Origin: Flavobacteriales bacterium UBA5422 | Lineage (GTDB): Bacteria; Bacteroidota; Bacteroidia; Flavobacteriales_D; Crocinitomicaceae | Assembly: GCA_002409405.1 (NCBI GenBank) | Contig: DHNG01000045.1 | Location: 25,613-75,281, forward strand | Reading direction: 5' to 3' | DNA: 49,669 nucleotides | Part shown: positions 17,801 through 25,642 of the stretch, piece after piece | How positions within the stretch are numbered: the first letter of the stretch is position 1 | How the letters are laid out: the number at the start of each line of letters is the position of its first letter | Program-made: the position numbers and the translations under genes | The notes under the pieces: model-generated | What the model saw: the letters and a program-made list of their open reading frames with translations, nothing else | The model's database searches: none | Told to the model about the DNA's origin: nothing

Positions 17801-17917
17801 ACTGGCATGGATCCATCCTGCAGGAGCTGTCTCAAAGTTTTGAGTATAAATCACTGTTTGGGCATTCGAATTGAAAATCATTATAAGCCCTAAACAAAAT
17901 AATAAAATCTTCTTCAT
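14831..17917 (-). CDS. Large secreted adhesin-like protein with T9SS type A sorting domain
   Basis: The 1028-residue protein has a signal peptide (to about residue 19, SNAQ), a choice-of-anchor-J/MAM-like lectin-type domain (about 20-190, YTQNFETAPAGW to LAIDDVQIIGYS), two pre-peptidase-C-like beta domains (about 190-340 and 345-480), one Ig-like module, four tandem modules of about 80 residues (about 549-873) and a C-terminal T9SS type A domain (VYPNPTENTITISG to GVYFIQVASESINGTKRFIKK). It should be exported by the type IX system and held on or released from the surface. It lacks any visible protease or hydrolase motif; adhesion or matrix building is the likely role. A small secreted protein gene ends 15 bases upstream, so the two are probably one transcript. 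Confidence 0.9.
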   Translation of the reverse strand: MKKILLFCLGLIMIFNSNAQTVIYTQNFETAPAGWIHASDNLGLGFIQGTYTARSSTNFPIPAPASGTGVIAVNDEQCACTSDDAIFSQNMNVTGYDSIRVYFKSFLRKVGTEPSYLLINNLGTHGTWADYDAYALPTSTTAWNSLYITIPAAELTANFHIGFYYTDGGLAARGLAIDDVQIIGYSAPTNDNCGTATPLTPSATCTPVMGTIGGASASGQPAACTTGANPSTDVWYSFQATSESVSILAQSSLATTANGFDMVFELYRGTCSGLTLVACADEDDITQTGATGLESLNIGDLTIGSTYYLRVYNYFGNTAVDGTFQVCVETIPTCNLTQPAGSIAENETCGATTNSSCATGMNISCGDVIWGSYSASAGTRDLDYYKFTITNPTTVNITLESEFPGAVILYNAANCSSLTALTGQYIDACTATTVTHNIAAAGTYAILVIPNSFYSPSCTGTKNNYILSYTANTTAPVISAGGATNFCSGGSVQLTTTGTGTIQWYNGSTLISGATAATYTATTSGSYTSVVRDGNGCPATSNAITVTATSLDNAAFNYASSTICEGSANVTPASVATAGGTFSSTSGLVFANTTTGEIDVVGSTSGAYTITYTTAGTCPSSSTQNITITGAPDATFSYAQTGYCSTGTNPSPVLTGSAGTFTASPAGLSINATTGVINLAASAAGTYDVTNTIAASGACPAADETVQVTITTASTAAFTYPASTYCLSAANPSPAITGTAGTFTVAPAGLTVNGTTGVVDLTTSAAGTYTVTNTVAASGACPTVTTDAQITITANPDASFSYAETNYCATGTASPAITGTAGAFTSTTGLTINGSTGIIDLAASTVGTYTITNTIAATATCGSAIETTTVTIDAIPTAAVTVSGATITATETTGVTYQWINCAGNTPIAGETAQSFTATANGNYAVIVSNGDCSTTSACQAISGLGIADNSIELITVYPNPTENTITISGLTAAQAVISVVDVNGRLLIAETTSATTLELSVRDFEAGVYFIQVASESINGTKRFIKK
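15295..16272. repeat. Four tandem ~243-bp repeats coding for ~80-residue modules
   Basis: Inside the 1028-residue protein four modules follow each other. Each begins with (A/S)F(S/N/T)Y, has a Cys about 9 residues on, then SPxxTGxAGTF, a GLxxNxTTGxI(D/N)L line and GTYTVTNT, and ends with a Cys before the last strand. The first copy is the most divergent; copies 2 to 4 are also recognisably alike at DNA level. One further copy occurs in the 1633-residue protein near 34320-34560. Confidence 0.8.
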
Positions 17918-17932
17918 AGATAAGTAGTTTAA

Positions 17933-18178
17933 TTAGTTTTCACTTTTTTCTTTTACAGCACTTTCCTTTTCTTTTACTCTCTGTTGGAAAGAAACAGTAG
18001 ACTTTTCAAGTTTTGTAGCTTCTTGTTGATTAGAAGATTCAACTGATTTACTTTCTAACTGCTTTGATTCTGTTTTAATTGATTCAGAGTGATTTTTAGG
18101 CAATTCTTTTTGCCCGAAAGAGTTCTCAGCCCACAACACAAGGCAGGCGAAACTCATAGTAGTGATAACTTTTTTCAT
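17933..18178 (-). CDS. Small secreted Ser/Lys/Glu-rich protein paired with the T9SS adhesin-like gene
   Basis: From the ATG at 18178 the product has 81 residues: a signal peptide (MKKVITTMSFACLVLWAENSFGQ) and a mature part of about 58 residues that is highly polar, rich in Lys, Glu, Ser and Gln and without Cys (for example ESIKTESKQLESKSVESSN). It is probably disordered or a single helix. The longer frame to 18265 only adds residues before the signal. It ends 15 bases before the giant T9SS protein gene, in the same arrangement as the pair at 31497-36847. Function unknown; a periplasmic or surface partner is an inference. Confidence 0.72.
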   Translation of the reverse strand: MKKVITTMSFACLVLWAENSFGQKELPKNHSESIKTESKQLESKSVESSNQQEATKLEKSTVSFQQRVKEKESAVKEKSEN

Positions 18179-18198
18179 AGATATATTTAGATAATGGG

Positions 18199-18229
18199 CA
18201 AATAAACTAAAACAAAACGACTTAAACAA
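18199..18229 (-). promoter_or_regulatory. Candidate promoter of the small secreted protein / adhesin pair
   Basis: On the minus strand a TTG (18227-18229) is followed after 20 bases by TTTATTTG (18199-18206), one mismatch from TAnnTTTG. This lies 21 bases before the ATG at 18178. Confidence 0.35.
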
Positions 18230-18304
18230 GCCTGATGTAAAAAGTCCTTTAAAAAATAACAACAAATCGGTAATCAGCTGTTAAAAAACACACTGTGTAT
18301 AAAA

Positions 18305-18332
18305 ACAAAAAAGCCCGTAAACACGGGCCTTT
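18305..18332 (-). terminator. Intrinsic terminator of the nuo operon
   Basis: A GC-rich stem (GCCCGT at 18313-18318 with ACGGGC at 18323-18328, extended by A/T pairs around a one-base bulge) is followed on the minus strand by a T-rich run. It lies about 20 bases after the nuoN stop. Confidence 0.82.
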
Positions 18333-18353
18333 GATATCTTTTTATTGATCTGT

Positions 18354-19727
18354 TTAATGAATCATCAACAATCCTCCTCCAAACAACATGGCGAGGACAC
18401 AAATTCCCAATACAATCAATTGCAAGGGTGTTGTCTTAAACTCTGACTGTTCAATTTCATTGTCAACACCTGGTTTCTGAAGAATAACAATCACTGTTCT
18501 CAGGTAATAGAAAATACCGATCCCGGAGTTCAGGAGTGCAACTGCAATCAGTGCCGGGTTTTGCGCAATTGCATCTGCAAAGATCAGGAATTTCCCGAAG
18601 AATCCCATCAACGGTGGTACCCCTGCCAATGCAAGCAATGCAACCACTGCAACAAAACCGACGAACGGATTCGCACGCCCCAAGCCTTTAAATGCTTCGA
18701 TGCGATCTTCACGGTCATTGACAATCATTTGAACAGTGATTAATGCAATTGTTGCAAATCCGTAAGAGAACAAGTAATACCACAGGTTCAACGCGCTGTT
18801 GTCTGTTAGTACAACCATTGTGATGAGGGAATATCCCACGTGTGCGATACTGGAATATGCCAACAGACGCTTGAAACGCACCTGACGAATGGCAGAAAGG
18901 TTTCCGACAAACATTGTCAGGATCGCCAGGAATGTCAATGCCGGCATCCAGAAGTCGTACAATTCGGAAAATGCAATGGTAAACAATTTGATGAATGCTC
19001 CGAATGCCCCCAATTTAACAACTGCTGCCATGAATCCTGTCACCGGAGCTGGTGCTCCATCGTATACGTCCGGACTCCAAAAGTGGAAAGGTGCCGCACC
19101 GATTTTAAACAAGAATGCAGATAAGATAAACAACAAGCCGACATACGCCAATGAACTGATTTGTTCTGCTTCCATGAAGAACTGTTGGATTTCATAGATT
19201 TTGAATGTTCCGGTAGCTCCGTACAACCACGCGATTCCAAACAACAGAATTCCCGTTGCGAATGCACCTGTTATAAAGTACTTCAGAGAGGATTCAGAAG
19301 AAAGCGGATCGTCTTTTTTAGCTCCTGCCATTACATAAATCGGAATGGAAAGGATTTCCAATCCCAAAAAGAACATAAACATATCCTGAAACGACACCAT
19401 GATGATTGCTCCAAAGAGTGAAAAGATCAACAATCCGATGTAATCTGCAGTGTGGTCCAAACGCGATTTAAATTGTCCGAATCCTGAAAGGATAATCAAA
19501 ATCGTGAAAATAATTGCAACCAATGAGAACAGAATTGCAAACGCATCCATGTTTACCCCTTCATACGAGCTCAAAAAATCGGAAGGATGATACCACTGAC
19601 AGATCAACGCTGCTCCCGTACCCAACAACCCTAAAACGGATAGTGATAAGGTCAATAACGGCTTCTTTGCAAATCCTACAAACAAGGTCACTAATGCCGT
19701 TAAAAATAAAATGATTAAAGCCAACAT
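18354..19727 (-). CDS. nuoN: NADH-quinone oxidoreductase subunit N
   Basis: The 457-residue polytopic membrane protein is one of the three antiporter-like proton-pumping subunits of complex I. Typical features are about 14 helices, the conserved MVSFQDMFMFFLGLEILSIPIYV stretch with its glutamate, KYFITGAFATGILLFG, FKIGAAPFHFWSPDVYDGAPAPVTGFMA (Lys and charged broken helix) and RFKRLLAYSSIAHVGY. It is the last gene of the operon, 12 bases after nuoM and followed by a terminator. Confidence 0.96.
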   Translation of the reverse strand: MLALIILFLTALVTLFVGFAKKPLLTLSLSVLGLLGTGAALICQWYHPSDFLSSYEGVNMDAFAILFSLVAIIFTILIILSGFGQFKSRLDHTADYIGLLIFSLFGAIIMVSFQDMFMFFLGLEILSIPIYVMAGAKKDDPLSSESSLKYFITGAFATGILLFGIAWLYGATGTFKIYEIQQFFMEAEQISSLAYVGLLFILSAFLFKIGAAPFHFWSPDVYDGAPAPVTGFMAAVVKLGAFGAFIKLFTIAFSELYDFWMPALTFLAILTMFVGNLSAIRQVRFKRLLAYSSIAHVGYSLITMVVLTDNSALNLWYYLFSYGFATIALITVQMIVNDREDRIEAFKGLGRANPFVGFVAVVALLALAGVPPLMGFFGKFLIFADAIAQNPALIAVALLNSGIGIFYYLRTVIVILQKPGVDNEIEQSEFKTTPLQLIVLGICVLAMLFGGGLLMIH

Positions 19728-19739
19728 ATCTCTGTGCGA

Positions 19740-21176
19740 TTATTTAACGTTTACGATTTCTATCAATTTTTGCAAACCAGGTTCTACCATGTCAATCAGG
19801 AATTGCGGATATACACCTAAGAAAACAACTACAATTGTCACGATGAAGAACGACAACCATTCTGCCCATGTCAAATCCGGGAATTCAAATCCTTTGGAAG
19901 GTCCGAACATACTCAACTGATACGCTCTGAATGAGTACACACATGCCAGAATCAAGGTCGTTCCGATCAGTACTCCATAGATCCAGTTGTACCCATAAAT
20001 TCCTTTGATCAACAAGAACTCTCCGATGAATCCGCTTGTCAACGGAACGGAAACTCCTGCAAAAATGATAACTGCAAACCAAAATGCAAATTTAGGGGCT
20101 TGCTGGGCAATTCCTCCCAATTCCAATAAATTTCTGTGCCCCAATCTACGATCAATGATATCTGCTGCCAGGAACAAACCAACTGCTACGAATGAGTGAT
20201 TCACAATTTGTACCATTGCTCCGGTCAATGCATCCAGGCTCAGAACAATAATTCCGGCTGCAATCAATCCGACGTGAGAGATCGATGCGTATGCAAACAC
20301 CGTTTTCATATCGTTTTGCTTGATTGCCAGGATAGCAGCATAAATGACTCCTAATCCTCCCAATACAACAATGATTTCTGTCATGCAATGCAATGCTTCA
20401 GGTGCCAACGGAATCATCCAGCGAATCATTCCGAACAAGGCCATTTTCAACATCAATGCTCCCAATAACATCGTTCCGGCCATTGGTGACTTTGTATACG
20501 TTTCAGGTTGCCATGTATGAAATGGAAACAATGGAATTTTTACAGCAAATGCGATAAAAAATCCTCCGAATACCCACAGTGCCGAAACAGTTGTCAATTG
20601 AGCAGCAACCAAATCTTCGATGGAGAAGGAAGGTGCGTACGAACGGATATAAATCAATGAGAACAACATTGCCAATGATCCGATGAACGTATAAATGAAG
20701 AATTTCATCAGCGCTCTTCGCTTTCCTTTTGCTCCGAACCACAAAAAGATAAGGAACACCGGGATTAATGATAATTCCCAGAAAATATAGAACAACAATC
20801 CATCCAGTGAAAGGAACACCCCTAACAATGCAAACTGCATGAAAAACACCAATGCCACAAACTTTTTCGATGCAGCGATTGATTGATTATCATAGTTACT
20901 CAACAAGATCAAAAATACAATAACATTGGTCAGTAACACCATGGTCAGACCGATTCCATCGTATCCGTAATTCAAAAAGAAGGGCAATCCGCCTTCCATC
21001 GTTGTACATGCTTTTACGATCGAAAGGTATTCTGCTGAAGGAACATAATTCACCGCATGAACAACTCCTGCAACCACAGAAACCAAAGCCCCGATCAATG
21101 CGTATCCTCTAACCGCTTTTTGAGGAATAATCATCGCAACTAGTGCGAAAACGAAAGGTATTAATAGTAATTCCAA
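19740..21176 (-). CDS. nuoM: NADH-quinone oxidoreductase subunit M
   Basis: This 478-residue antiporter-like subunit of the complex I membrane arm has the usual signatures FYIFWELSLIPVFLIFLWFG (conserved Glu), KIPLFPFHTWQPETYTKSP, KQNDMKTVFAYASISHVG and HSFVAVGLFLAADII. The frame has no early ATG: it starts at a TTG at 21176, five bases after the nuoL stop; an ATT at 21188 is the only other option. The rare start is worth noting within an operon that otherwise uses ATG. Confidence 0.96.
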   Translation of the reverse strand: MELLLIPFVFALVAMIIPQKAVRGYALIGALVSVVAGVVHAVNYVPSAEYLSIVKACTTMEGGLPFFLNYGYDGIGLTMVLLTNVIVFLILLSNYDNQSIAASKKFVALVFFMQFALLGVFLSLDGLLFYIFWELSLIPVFLIFLWFGAKGKRRALMKFFIYTFIGSLAMLFSLIYIRSYAPSFSIEDLVAAQLTTVSALWVFGGFFIAFAVKIPLFPFHTWQPETYTKSPMAGTMLLGALMLKMALFGMIRWMIPLAPEALHCMTEIIVVLGGLGVIYAAILAIKQNDMKTVFAYASISHVGLIAAGIIVLSLDALTGAMVQIVNHSFVAVGLFLAADIIDRRLGHRNLLELGGIAQQAPKFAFWFAVIIFAGVSVPLTSGFIGEFLLIKGIYGYNWIYGVLIGTTLILACVYSFRAYQLSMFGPSKGFEFPDLTWAEWLSFFIVTIVVVFLGVYPQFLIDMVEPGLQKLIEIVNVK

Positions 21177-21181
21177 AACGC

Positions 21182-23101
21182 TTAAAATTTAACCAAATAA
21201 TAAATAATCAATCCTACAATTCCTGAAACCATCCAGAGGACATACCAGTTCACACGACCGGACTCCCATTTCTTCACAACCTCTCCTGCTGTTTCAAATC
21301 CTTTTGCAACTCCGAACACGATTCCGTTCAGGAATACGATTTCAAAGAAACGGTATCCTTTTTCGGACAACCATTCAATCGGTTTCACAAAAAGAGCATT
21401 GTAGATTTCGTCGAAATATAATTTGTTGGCTGATACTTTTTCCCAACCTGTTAATTGCGCATCTTCTTTCGGTAATGACTTTTTCTTCACATATACCTGG
21501 TAAGAAATTGCCAACACAGCTAAACATGAAACCACTGCCACTCCCATTAACACCATGATGGTATTGGAAGGTAAGTGCTCCATGTGAATCAAATTCATTC
21601 CGGCAACATTGTGTTCATACAAATGTGTCATATAATGTGCCTGATCGTGCAGAAATAAGCCTGGTAAGTTCAGGACACCTCCAAATACGGAAAGAATTGC
21701 CAGAATGATCAACGGAACAGTCATGTTTGCCGGTGATTCATGCAAATGATGCTTTTGGTGCTCCGAACCTCTGAATTCGCCGTGGAATACCAGGAAATAC
21801 ATTCTGAACATATAGATCGCTGTCAATAACACGGAGAACATCAGGATCAGGTACAACGGAATGTTTTCGGCAAAGGCATATCCTAAAATTTCATCTTTTG
21901 AATAGAATCCTGACAACAACGGGAAACCTGTAATGGCCAATGTTCCGATCAAAAAGGTCCAGTGCGTTACAGGGATGTACTTTTTCAACCCTCCCATTTT
22001 ACGGATATCCTGTTCGTCAGACATCGCATGGATCACACTTCCTGATCCAAGGAATAACAATGCTTTGAAAAATGCGTGTGTCGTAACGTGGAACATGGCT
22101 GCGGTGTACGCTCCCAATCCCAATGCTACGAATAACAATCCCAACTGAGAAACGGTTGAATACGCCAATACTTTTTTGATATCGTTCTGACGCATGGCAA
22201 TAAATGCCGCAACCAATGATGTTGCCAAACCAATGTACAACATTACTTTTTGTGTGTCCGGTGCCAATTCAAACAAATAATTTGAACGAACTGTCAGGAA
22301 AATCCCTGCCGTTACCATCGTTGCCGCGTGGATCAATGCAGAAACCGGAGTTGGTCCCGCCATCGCATCCGGCAACCAGGTAAACAATGGAATCTGTGCC
22401 GATTTCCCCGTTGCCCCGATGAACAAACACATGGTAATTCCAAACATCATCCAGGTTGGATTTACAAAATCTTCTGCTGTGACAATTGCTGCGATTTCTG
22501 AATATTCCAATGTTCCGAACTGCATCAATAACAAGAATAACCCGATCAACAATCCCAAATCCCCTACACGGTTCATGATGAATGCTTTTCGTGCAGCGAT
22601 ACCATTCAGGAATCCTTTTTGTTCATCTGCATAATGGAATCCGATCAATAAATAAGAACAAATTCCTACTCCTTCCCATCCGAAAAACAACATGAAGTAG
22701 TTACTTCCCAGAACAAGGATCAACATGGAGAAGATAAACAAGTTCAAATAGGTAAAGAATTTTCTGTACCCCGGATCGTGGCTCATGTACCCCATGGAGA
22801 ACAAATGAATCAGGGAACCGATTCCAGTGATGATCAATGTCATCCAGATGGATAAGTTATCTGCCAGTAATTTTGCATTCAATGTTAAATCCGGTAAGGA
22901 GATAATTGAAAATAGTTTTACTTCGACAGCTTTATCTAACTGAAAGAAAATAGACAATGCGATGAAGAACGATCCTGCAACCAACAAGGTAGCAAGCGAT
23001 CCGACAACAACTTTCGGCAGTTTGTTTCCAAACACTCCATTTATAAACCCTCCGATTAAAGGAAGTAACAATACGAGCGGTAGTAATTGTTCCACTGACA
23101 T
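21182..23101 (-). CDS. nuoL: NADH-quinone oxidoreductase subunit L
   Basis: The 639-residue protein is the distal antiporter-like subunit, with a long C-terminal lateral helix region. Visible signatures are FFGWEGVGICSYLLIGF, SAQIPLFTWLPDAMAGPTPVSALIHAATMVTAGIFL, RQNDIKKVLAYSTVSQLG and THAFFKALLFLGSGSVIH. It pumps protons as part of complex I. It starts at an ATG two bases after nuoK and is followed five bases later by nuoM. Confidence 0.97.
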   Translation of the reverse strand: MSVEQLLPLVLLLPLIGGFINGVFGNKLPKVVVGSLATLLVAGSFFIALSIFFQLDKAVEVKLFSIISLPDLTLNAKLLADNLSIWMTLIITGIGSLIHLFSMGYMSHDPGYRKFFTYLNLFIFSMLILVLGSNYFMLFFGWEGVGICSYLLIGFHYADEQKGFLNGIAARKAFIMNRVGDLGLLIGLFLLLMQFGTLEYSEIAAIVTAEDFVNPTWMMFGITMCLFIGATGKSAQIPLFTWLPDAMAGPTPVSALIHAATMVTAGIFLTVRSNYLFELAPDTQKVMLYIGLATSLVAAFIAMRQNDIKKVLAYSTVSQLGLLFVALGLGAYTAAMFHVTTHAFFKALLFLGSGSVIHAMSDEQDIRKMGGLKKYIPVTHWTFLIGTLAITGFPLLSGFYSKDEILGYAFAENIPLYLILMFSVLLTAIYMFRMYFLVFHGEFRGSEHQKHHLHESPANMTVPLIILAILSVFGGVLNLPGLFLHDQAHYMTHLYEHNVAGMNLIHMEHLPSNTIMVLMGVAVVSCLAVLAISYQVYVKKKSLPKEDAQLTGWEKVSANKLYFDEIYNALFVKPIEWLSEKGYRFFEIVFLNGIVFGVAKGFETAGEVVKKWESGRVNWYVLWMVSGIVGLIIYYLVKF

Positions 23102-23103
23102 AC

Positions 23104-23433
23104 TTATCCTTTTAATTTATTAAACATTCCAACATCCACTGTTTTTCTATTTCTGTACAATAATACAAGGATAGAAAGTCCCACAGTTGCCTCAGCTGCT
23201 GCCACAACCATGATGAAGAACACAAATACCTGTGCATCTCCCGTTCCATGATACGTTGAGAATGCTACCATTAAGAGGTTTACAGCATTCAGCATCAATT
23301 CCACACACATCAAGATAATGATGGCATTTTTGCGGATTAAAACTCCTAAAACTCCAATCGTGAAAAGTATTGTTGCGAGGATTACATAAAACTCCAACGA
23401 TACTCCAGATTTCAACATTGTCGCTAATACCAT
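23104..23433 (-). CDS. nuoK: NADH-quinone oxidoreductase subunit K
   Basis: The 109-residue protein has three transmembrane helices and the conserved NAIIILMCVELMLNAVNL segment with the membrane glutamate that takes part in proton transfer. The ATG at 23433 lies three bases after the nuoJ stop. A second ATG at 23418 (MLKSGVSLEFY) would give 104 residues, equally usual for the family. Confidence 0.95.
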   Translation of the reverse strand: MVLATMLKSGVSLEFYVILATILFTIGVLGVLIRKNAIIILMCVELMLNAVNLLMVAFSTYHGTGDAQVFVFFIMVVAAAEATVGLSILVLLYRNRKTVDVGMFNKLKG

Positions 23434-23436
23434 TGC

Positions 23437-23952
23437 TTAGTCTATTATTTGTTTTTCTTTTTTCGAAAGTAGTACTGCTCCTACCATTGCTGCGATGAAC
23501 AACACGGAAGAAGTTTCAAACGGCAATACATATTTTGTAAATAACAATTGCCCCAGGTTTTCAACCAGTCCCTGACTATTTCCCTGCACATTTTCTACAA
23601 CAGGAAGATAAATTGCATCTTTCAACGCTGCAACTAATACAATTACCAATGCTCCCGCGGCCAGCGAAGCGGCCAGTTTCATGATGTTTGATGCACGTGG
23701 TTCGTTATCTTTACTCAGGTTGAGCAACATCAATACGAACAGGAACAATACCATAATCGCTCCGGCATATACCACGATGTTTACAATTGCCAGGAATTGC
23801 GCATTCAACAATACGTAATTGGCAGAAATCAGGAAAAATGTCAGAATGAGGTACAGTACACTTCTGACAGGGTGCATGCTCAATACCACCATCAACGCAG
23901 ATGCGATGGTCAGCGCTCCCAATGCTAATGCTATAATTTCTATGCTACTCAT
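23437..23952 (-). CDS. nuoJ: NADH-quinone oxidoreductase subunit J
   Basis: The 171-residue membrane subunit of complex I has five predicted helices and the family hallmarks SMHPVRSVLYLILTFF and NIVVYAGAIMVLFLFVLMLLNL. The ATG overlaps the nuoI stop by four bases (ATGA), and nuoK follows after three bases. Confidence 0.95.
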   Translation of the reverse strand: MSSIEIIALALGALTIASALMVVLSMHPVRSVLYLILTFFLISANYVLLNAQFLAIVNIVVYAGAIMVLFLFVLMLLNLSKDNEPRASNIMKLAASLAAGALVIVLVAALKDAIYLPVVENVQGNSQGLVENLGQLLFTKYVLPFETSSVLFIAAMVGAVLLSKKEKQIID

Positions 23953-24491
23953 TTGTTTCCTCTTTTACCTGTGTGTTGTCTGTTTGTAATGTCCACGCGT
24001 TTATCAACCGGTTCTACCAGTTTGTCTTTTCCATACACAAACGGTTGGCGTTCAAAATTCGTAGGTACAATTCTATCTGTCAGGAAAACGGCTTCTTTCG
24101 GGCATGCTTCCTCACACAACCCGCAAAAAATGCAACGCAACATATTAATTTCATATGTTTCCGCATATTTTTCTTCCCGGTACAAATGTTCTTCTCCCGG
24201 TTCTCTCTCTGCTGCTTTCATTGTAATGGCCTCAGCAGGACATGCTACTGCACACAATCCGCATGCGGTACAATTTTCACGTCCCTGCTCATCGCGTTTC
24301 AAGACATGCATTCCTCGGTATACCGGTGCGAACTCTCGTTCCTGTTCCGGGTAACGAACCGTTGCCGGCTTGTTGAACATGTGTTTGAACGATTTTGACA
24401 TTCCGGAAAAAATAGCCGGTAGGTACAAACTTTCAACGAAAGTCATTTTCTTGTCAGAGACTACCTTTTTTCTATTCGATAAACTTTCCAT
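23949..24491 (-). CDS. nuoI: NADH-quinone oxidoreductase subunit I (two [4Fe-4S] clusters)
   Basis: This 180-residue ferredoxin-like subunit carries two tetranuclear cluster motifs, CTACGLCAVACP (Cys 74, 77, 80, 84) and CIFCGLCEEACP (Cys 120, 123, 126, 130), which hold clusters N6a and N6b at the arm junction. An amphipathic N-terminal region (FVESLYLPAIFSGMSKSFKHMF) lies against the membrane arm. It is five bases from nuoH and overlaps nuoJ. Confidence 0.96.
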   Translation of the reverse strand: MESLSNRKKVVSDKKMTFVESLYLPAIFSGMSKSFKHMFNKPATVRYPEQEREFAPVYRGMHVLKRDEQGRENCTACGLCAVACPAEAITMKAAEREPGEEHLYREEKYAETYEINMLRCIFCGLCEEACPKEAVFLTDRIVPTNFERQPFVYGKDKLVEPVDKRVDITNRQHTGKRGNK

Positions 24492-24496
24492 ACTAC

Positions 24497-25642
24497 TTAG
24501 TGCTTTATCGTTGATTGATTCAAGGTTAATTTTTGCTTGTCAGCCACTACTTCCATTTTAGCGGAAGCTGGTTCAACCTGGTCTTTTTTATCGGAGCTGA
24601 ACCAACCGGATGCGAATGCAACTGCAACAGCTGTAATCACCATGTTTACGATTGAAATCGGAATTAATTTTTTCCAACCCAATGCCATTAACTGGTCGTA
24701 ACGGAAACGTGGCAATGTCCAACGAATCCACATGATTACGAAAATGAAGAATCCTGTTTTTGCAAAAAATGCCAATACCCCTAAGATTGCTAGTGTATTT
24801 CCGGAGAAATAGTCCATGAACGGGAAGTTATATCCTCCGAAGTACAATGCGGAAATCACTGCAGATCCAACAAACAAGTGAACGTATTCTGCGAACAAGA
24901 AGAATCCCATTTTCATAGACCCGTATTCCGTGTGGTGACCTGTGATCAACTCACTTTCACATTCCGCCATATCAAACGGAGCTCTGTTCAACTCAGCAAC
25001 TGTACACACAAAGAATACAATAAAACCGATTGGTTGTTTGAAGAAATTCCATGTAAAATAACCGTCATTCCAGAATCCGTGTTGCGCATCAACGATTTCT
25101 CTCAAACTCAAGCTTCCCGACATCAATACAACGGTAATGATTGCAATTCCCATTGCCAATTCATATGAAATCATCTGAGAAGAAGCACGAATCGCTGAGA
25201 ACAAGGAATACTTGTTATTGGATGCCCATCCTCCGATCATGATTCCGTATACTGCAACGGAAGACAATGCCATGATGTACAAAATTCCGATGTTTACGTC
25301 AGCAACCTGCAACGCGATGTCTCTTCCGAATGCCTGGATGTTTGGTCCCCATGGAATTACGGCAGATGTCATCATTGCAAATCCCATTGCTAATCCCGGT
25401 CCGATAATGAACAGGAAACGATCTGCATTTGCGGGAATAAAGTCTTCTTTGAAGAAGAGTTTTCCACCATCAGCCAACGGTTGCAACAATCCCCATTTCC
25501 CTGCTCTGTCCGGACCAATACGATCCTGCATCCATGCTGCCACCTTTCTTTCCAACAACGTCAGATATGCTGCAACTCCCAGAGAAACTGCAAACAAAAG
25601 AACGATTAAAACAATTTTTTCAATTAGTAAACCTGTATCCAT
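24497..25642 (-). CDS. nuoH: NADH-quinone oxidoreductase subunit H
   Basis: The 381-residue membrane subunit lines the quinone chamber. It shows about eight helices and the family signatures LERKVAAWMQDRIGPDRAG, LQPLADGGKLFFKEDF, ELNRAPFDMAECESELITGHHTEY and RWTLPRFRYDQLM. A hydrophilic tail of about 40 residues (SDKKDQVEPASAK and on) extends past the usual end. The ATG shares one base with the nuoG stop (TAATG). Confidence 0.97.
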   Translation of the reverse strand: MDTGLLIEKIVLIVLLFAVSLGVAAYLTLLERKVAAWMQDRIGPDRAGKWGLLQPLADGGKLFFKEDFIPANADRFLFIIGPGLAMGFAMMTSAVIPWGPNIQAFGRDIALQVADVNIGILYIMALSSVAVYGIMIGGWASNNKYSLFSAIRASSQMISYELAMGIAIITVVLMSGSLSLREIVDAQHGFWNDGYFTWNFFKQPIGFIVFFVCTVAELNRAPFDMAECESELITGHHTEYGSMKMGFFLFAEYVHLFVGSAVISALYFGGYNFPFMDYFSGNTLAILGVLAFFAKTGFFIFVIMWIRWTLPRFRYDQLMALGWKKLIPISIVNMVITAVAVAFASGWFSSDKKDQVEPASAKMEVVADKQKLTLNQSTIKH

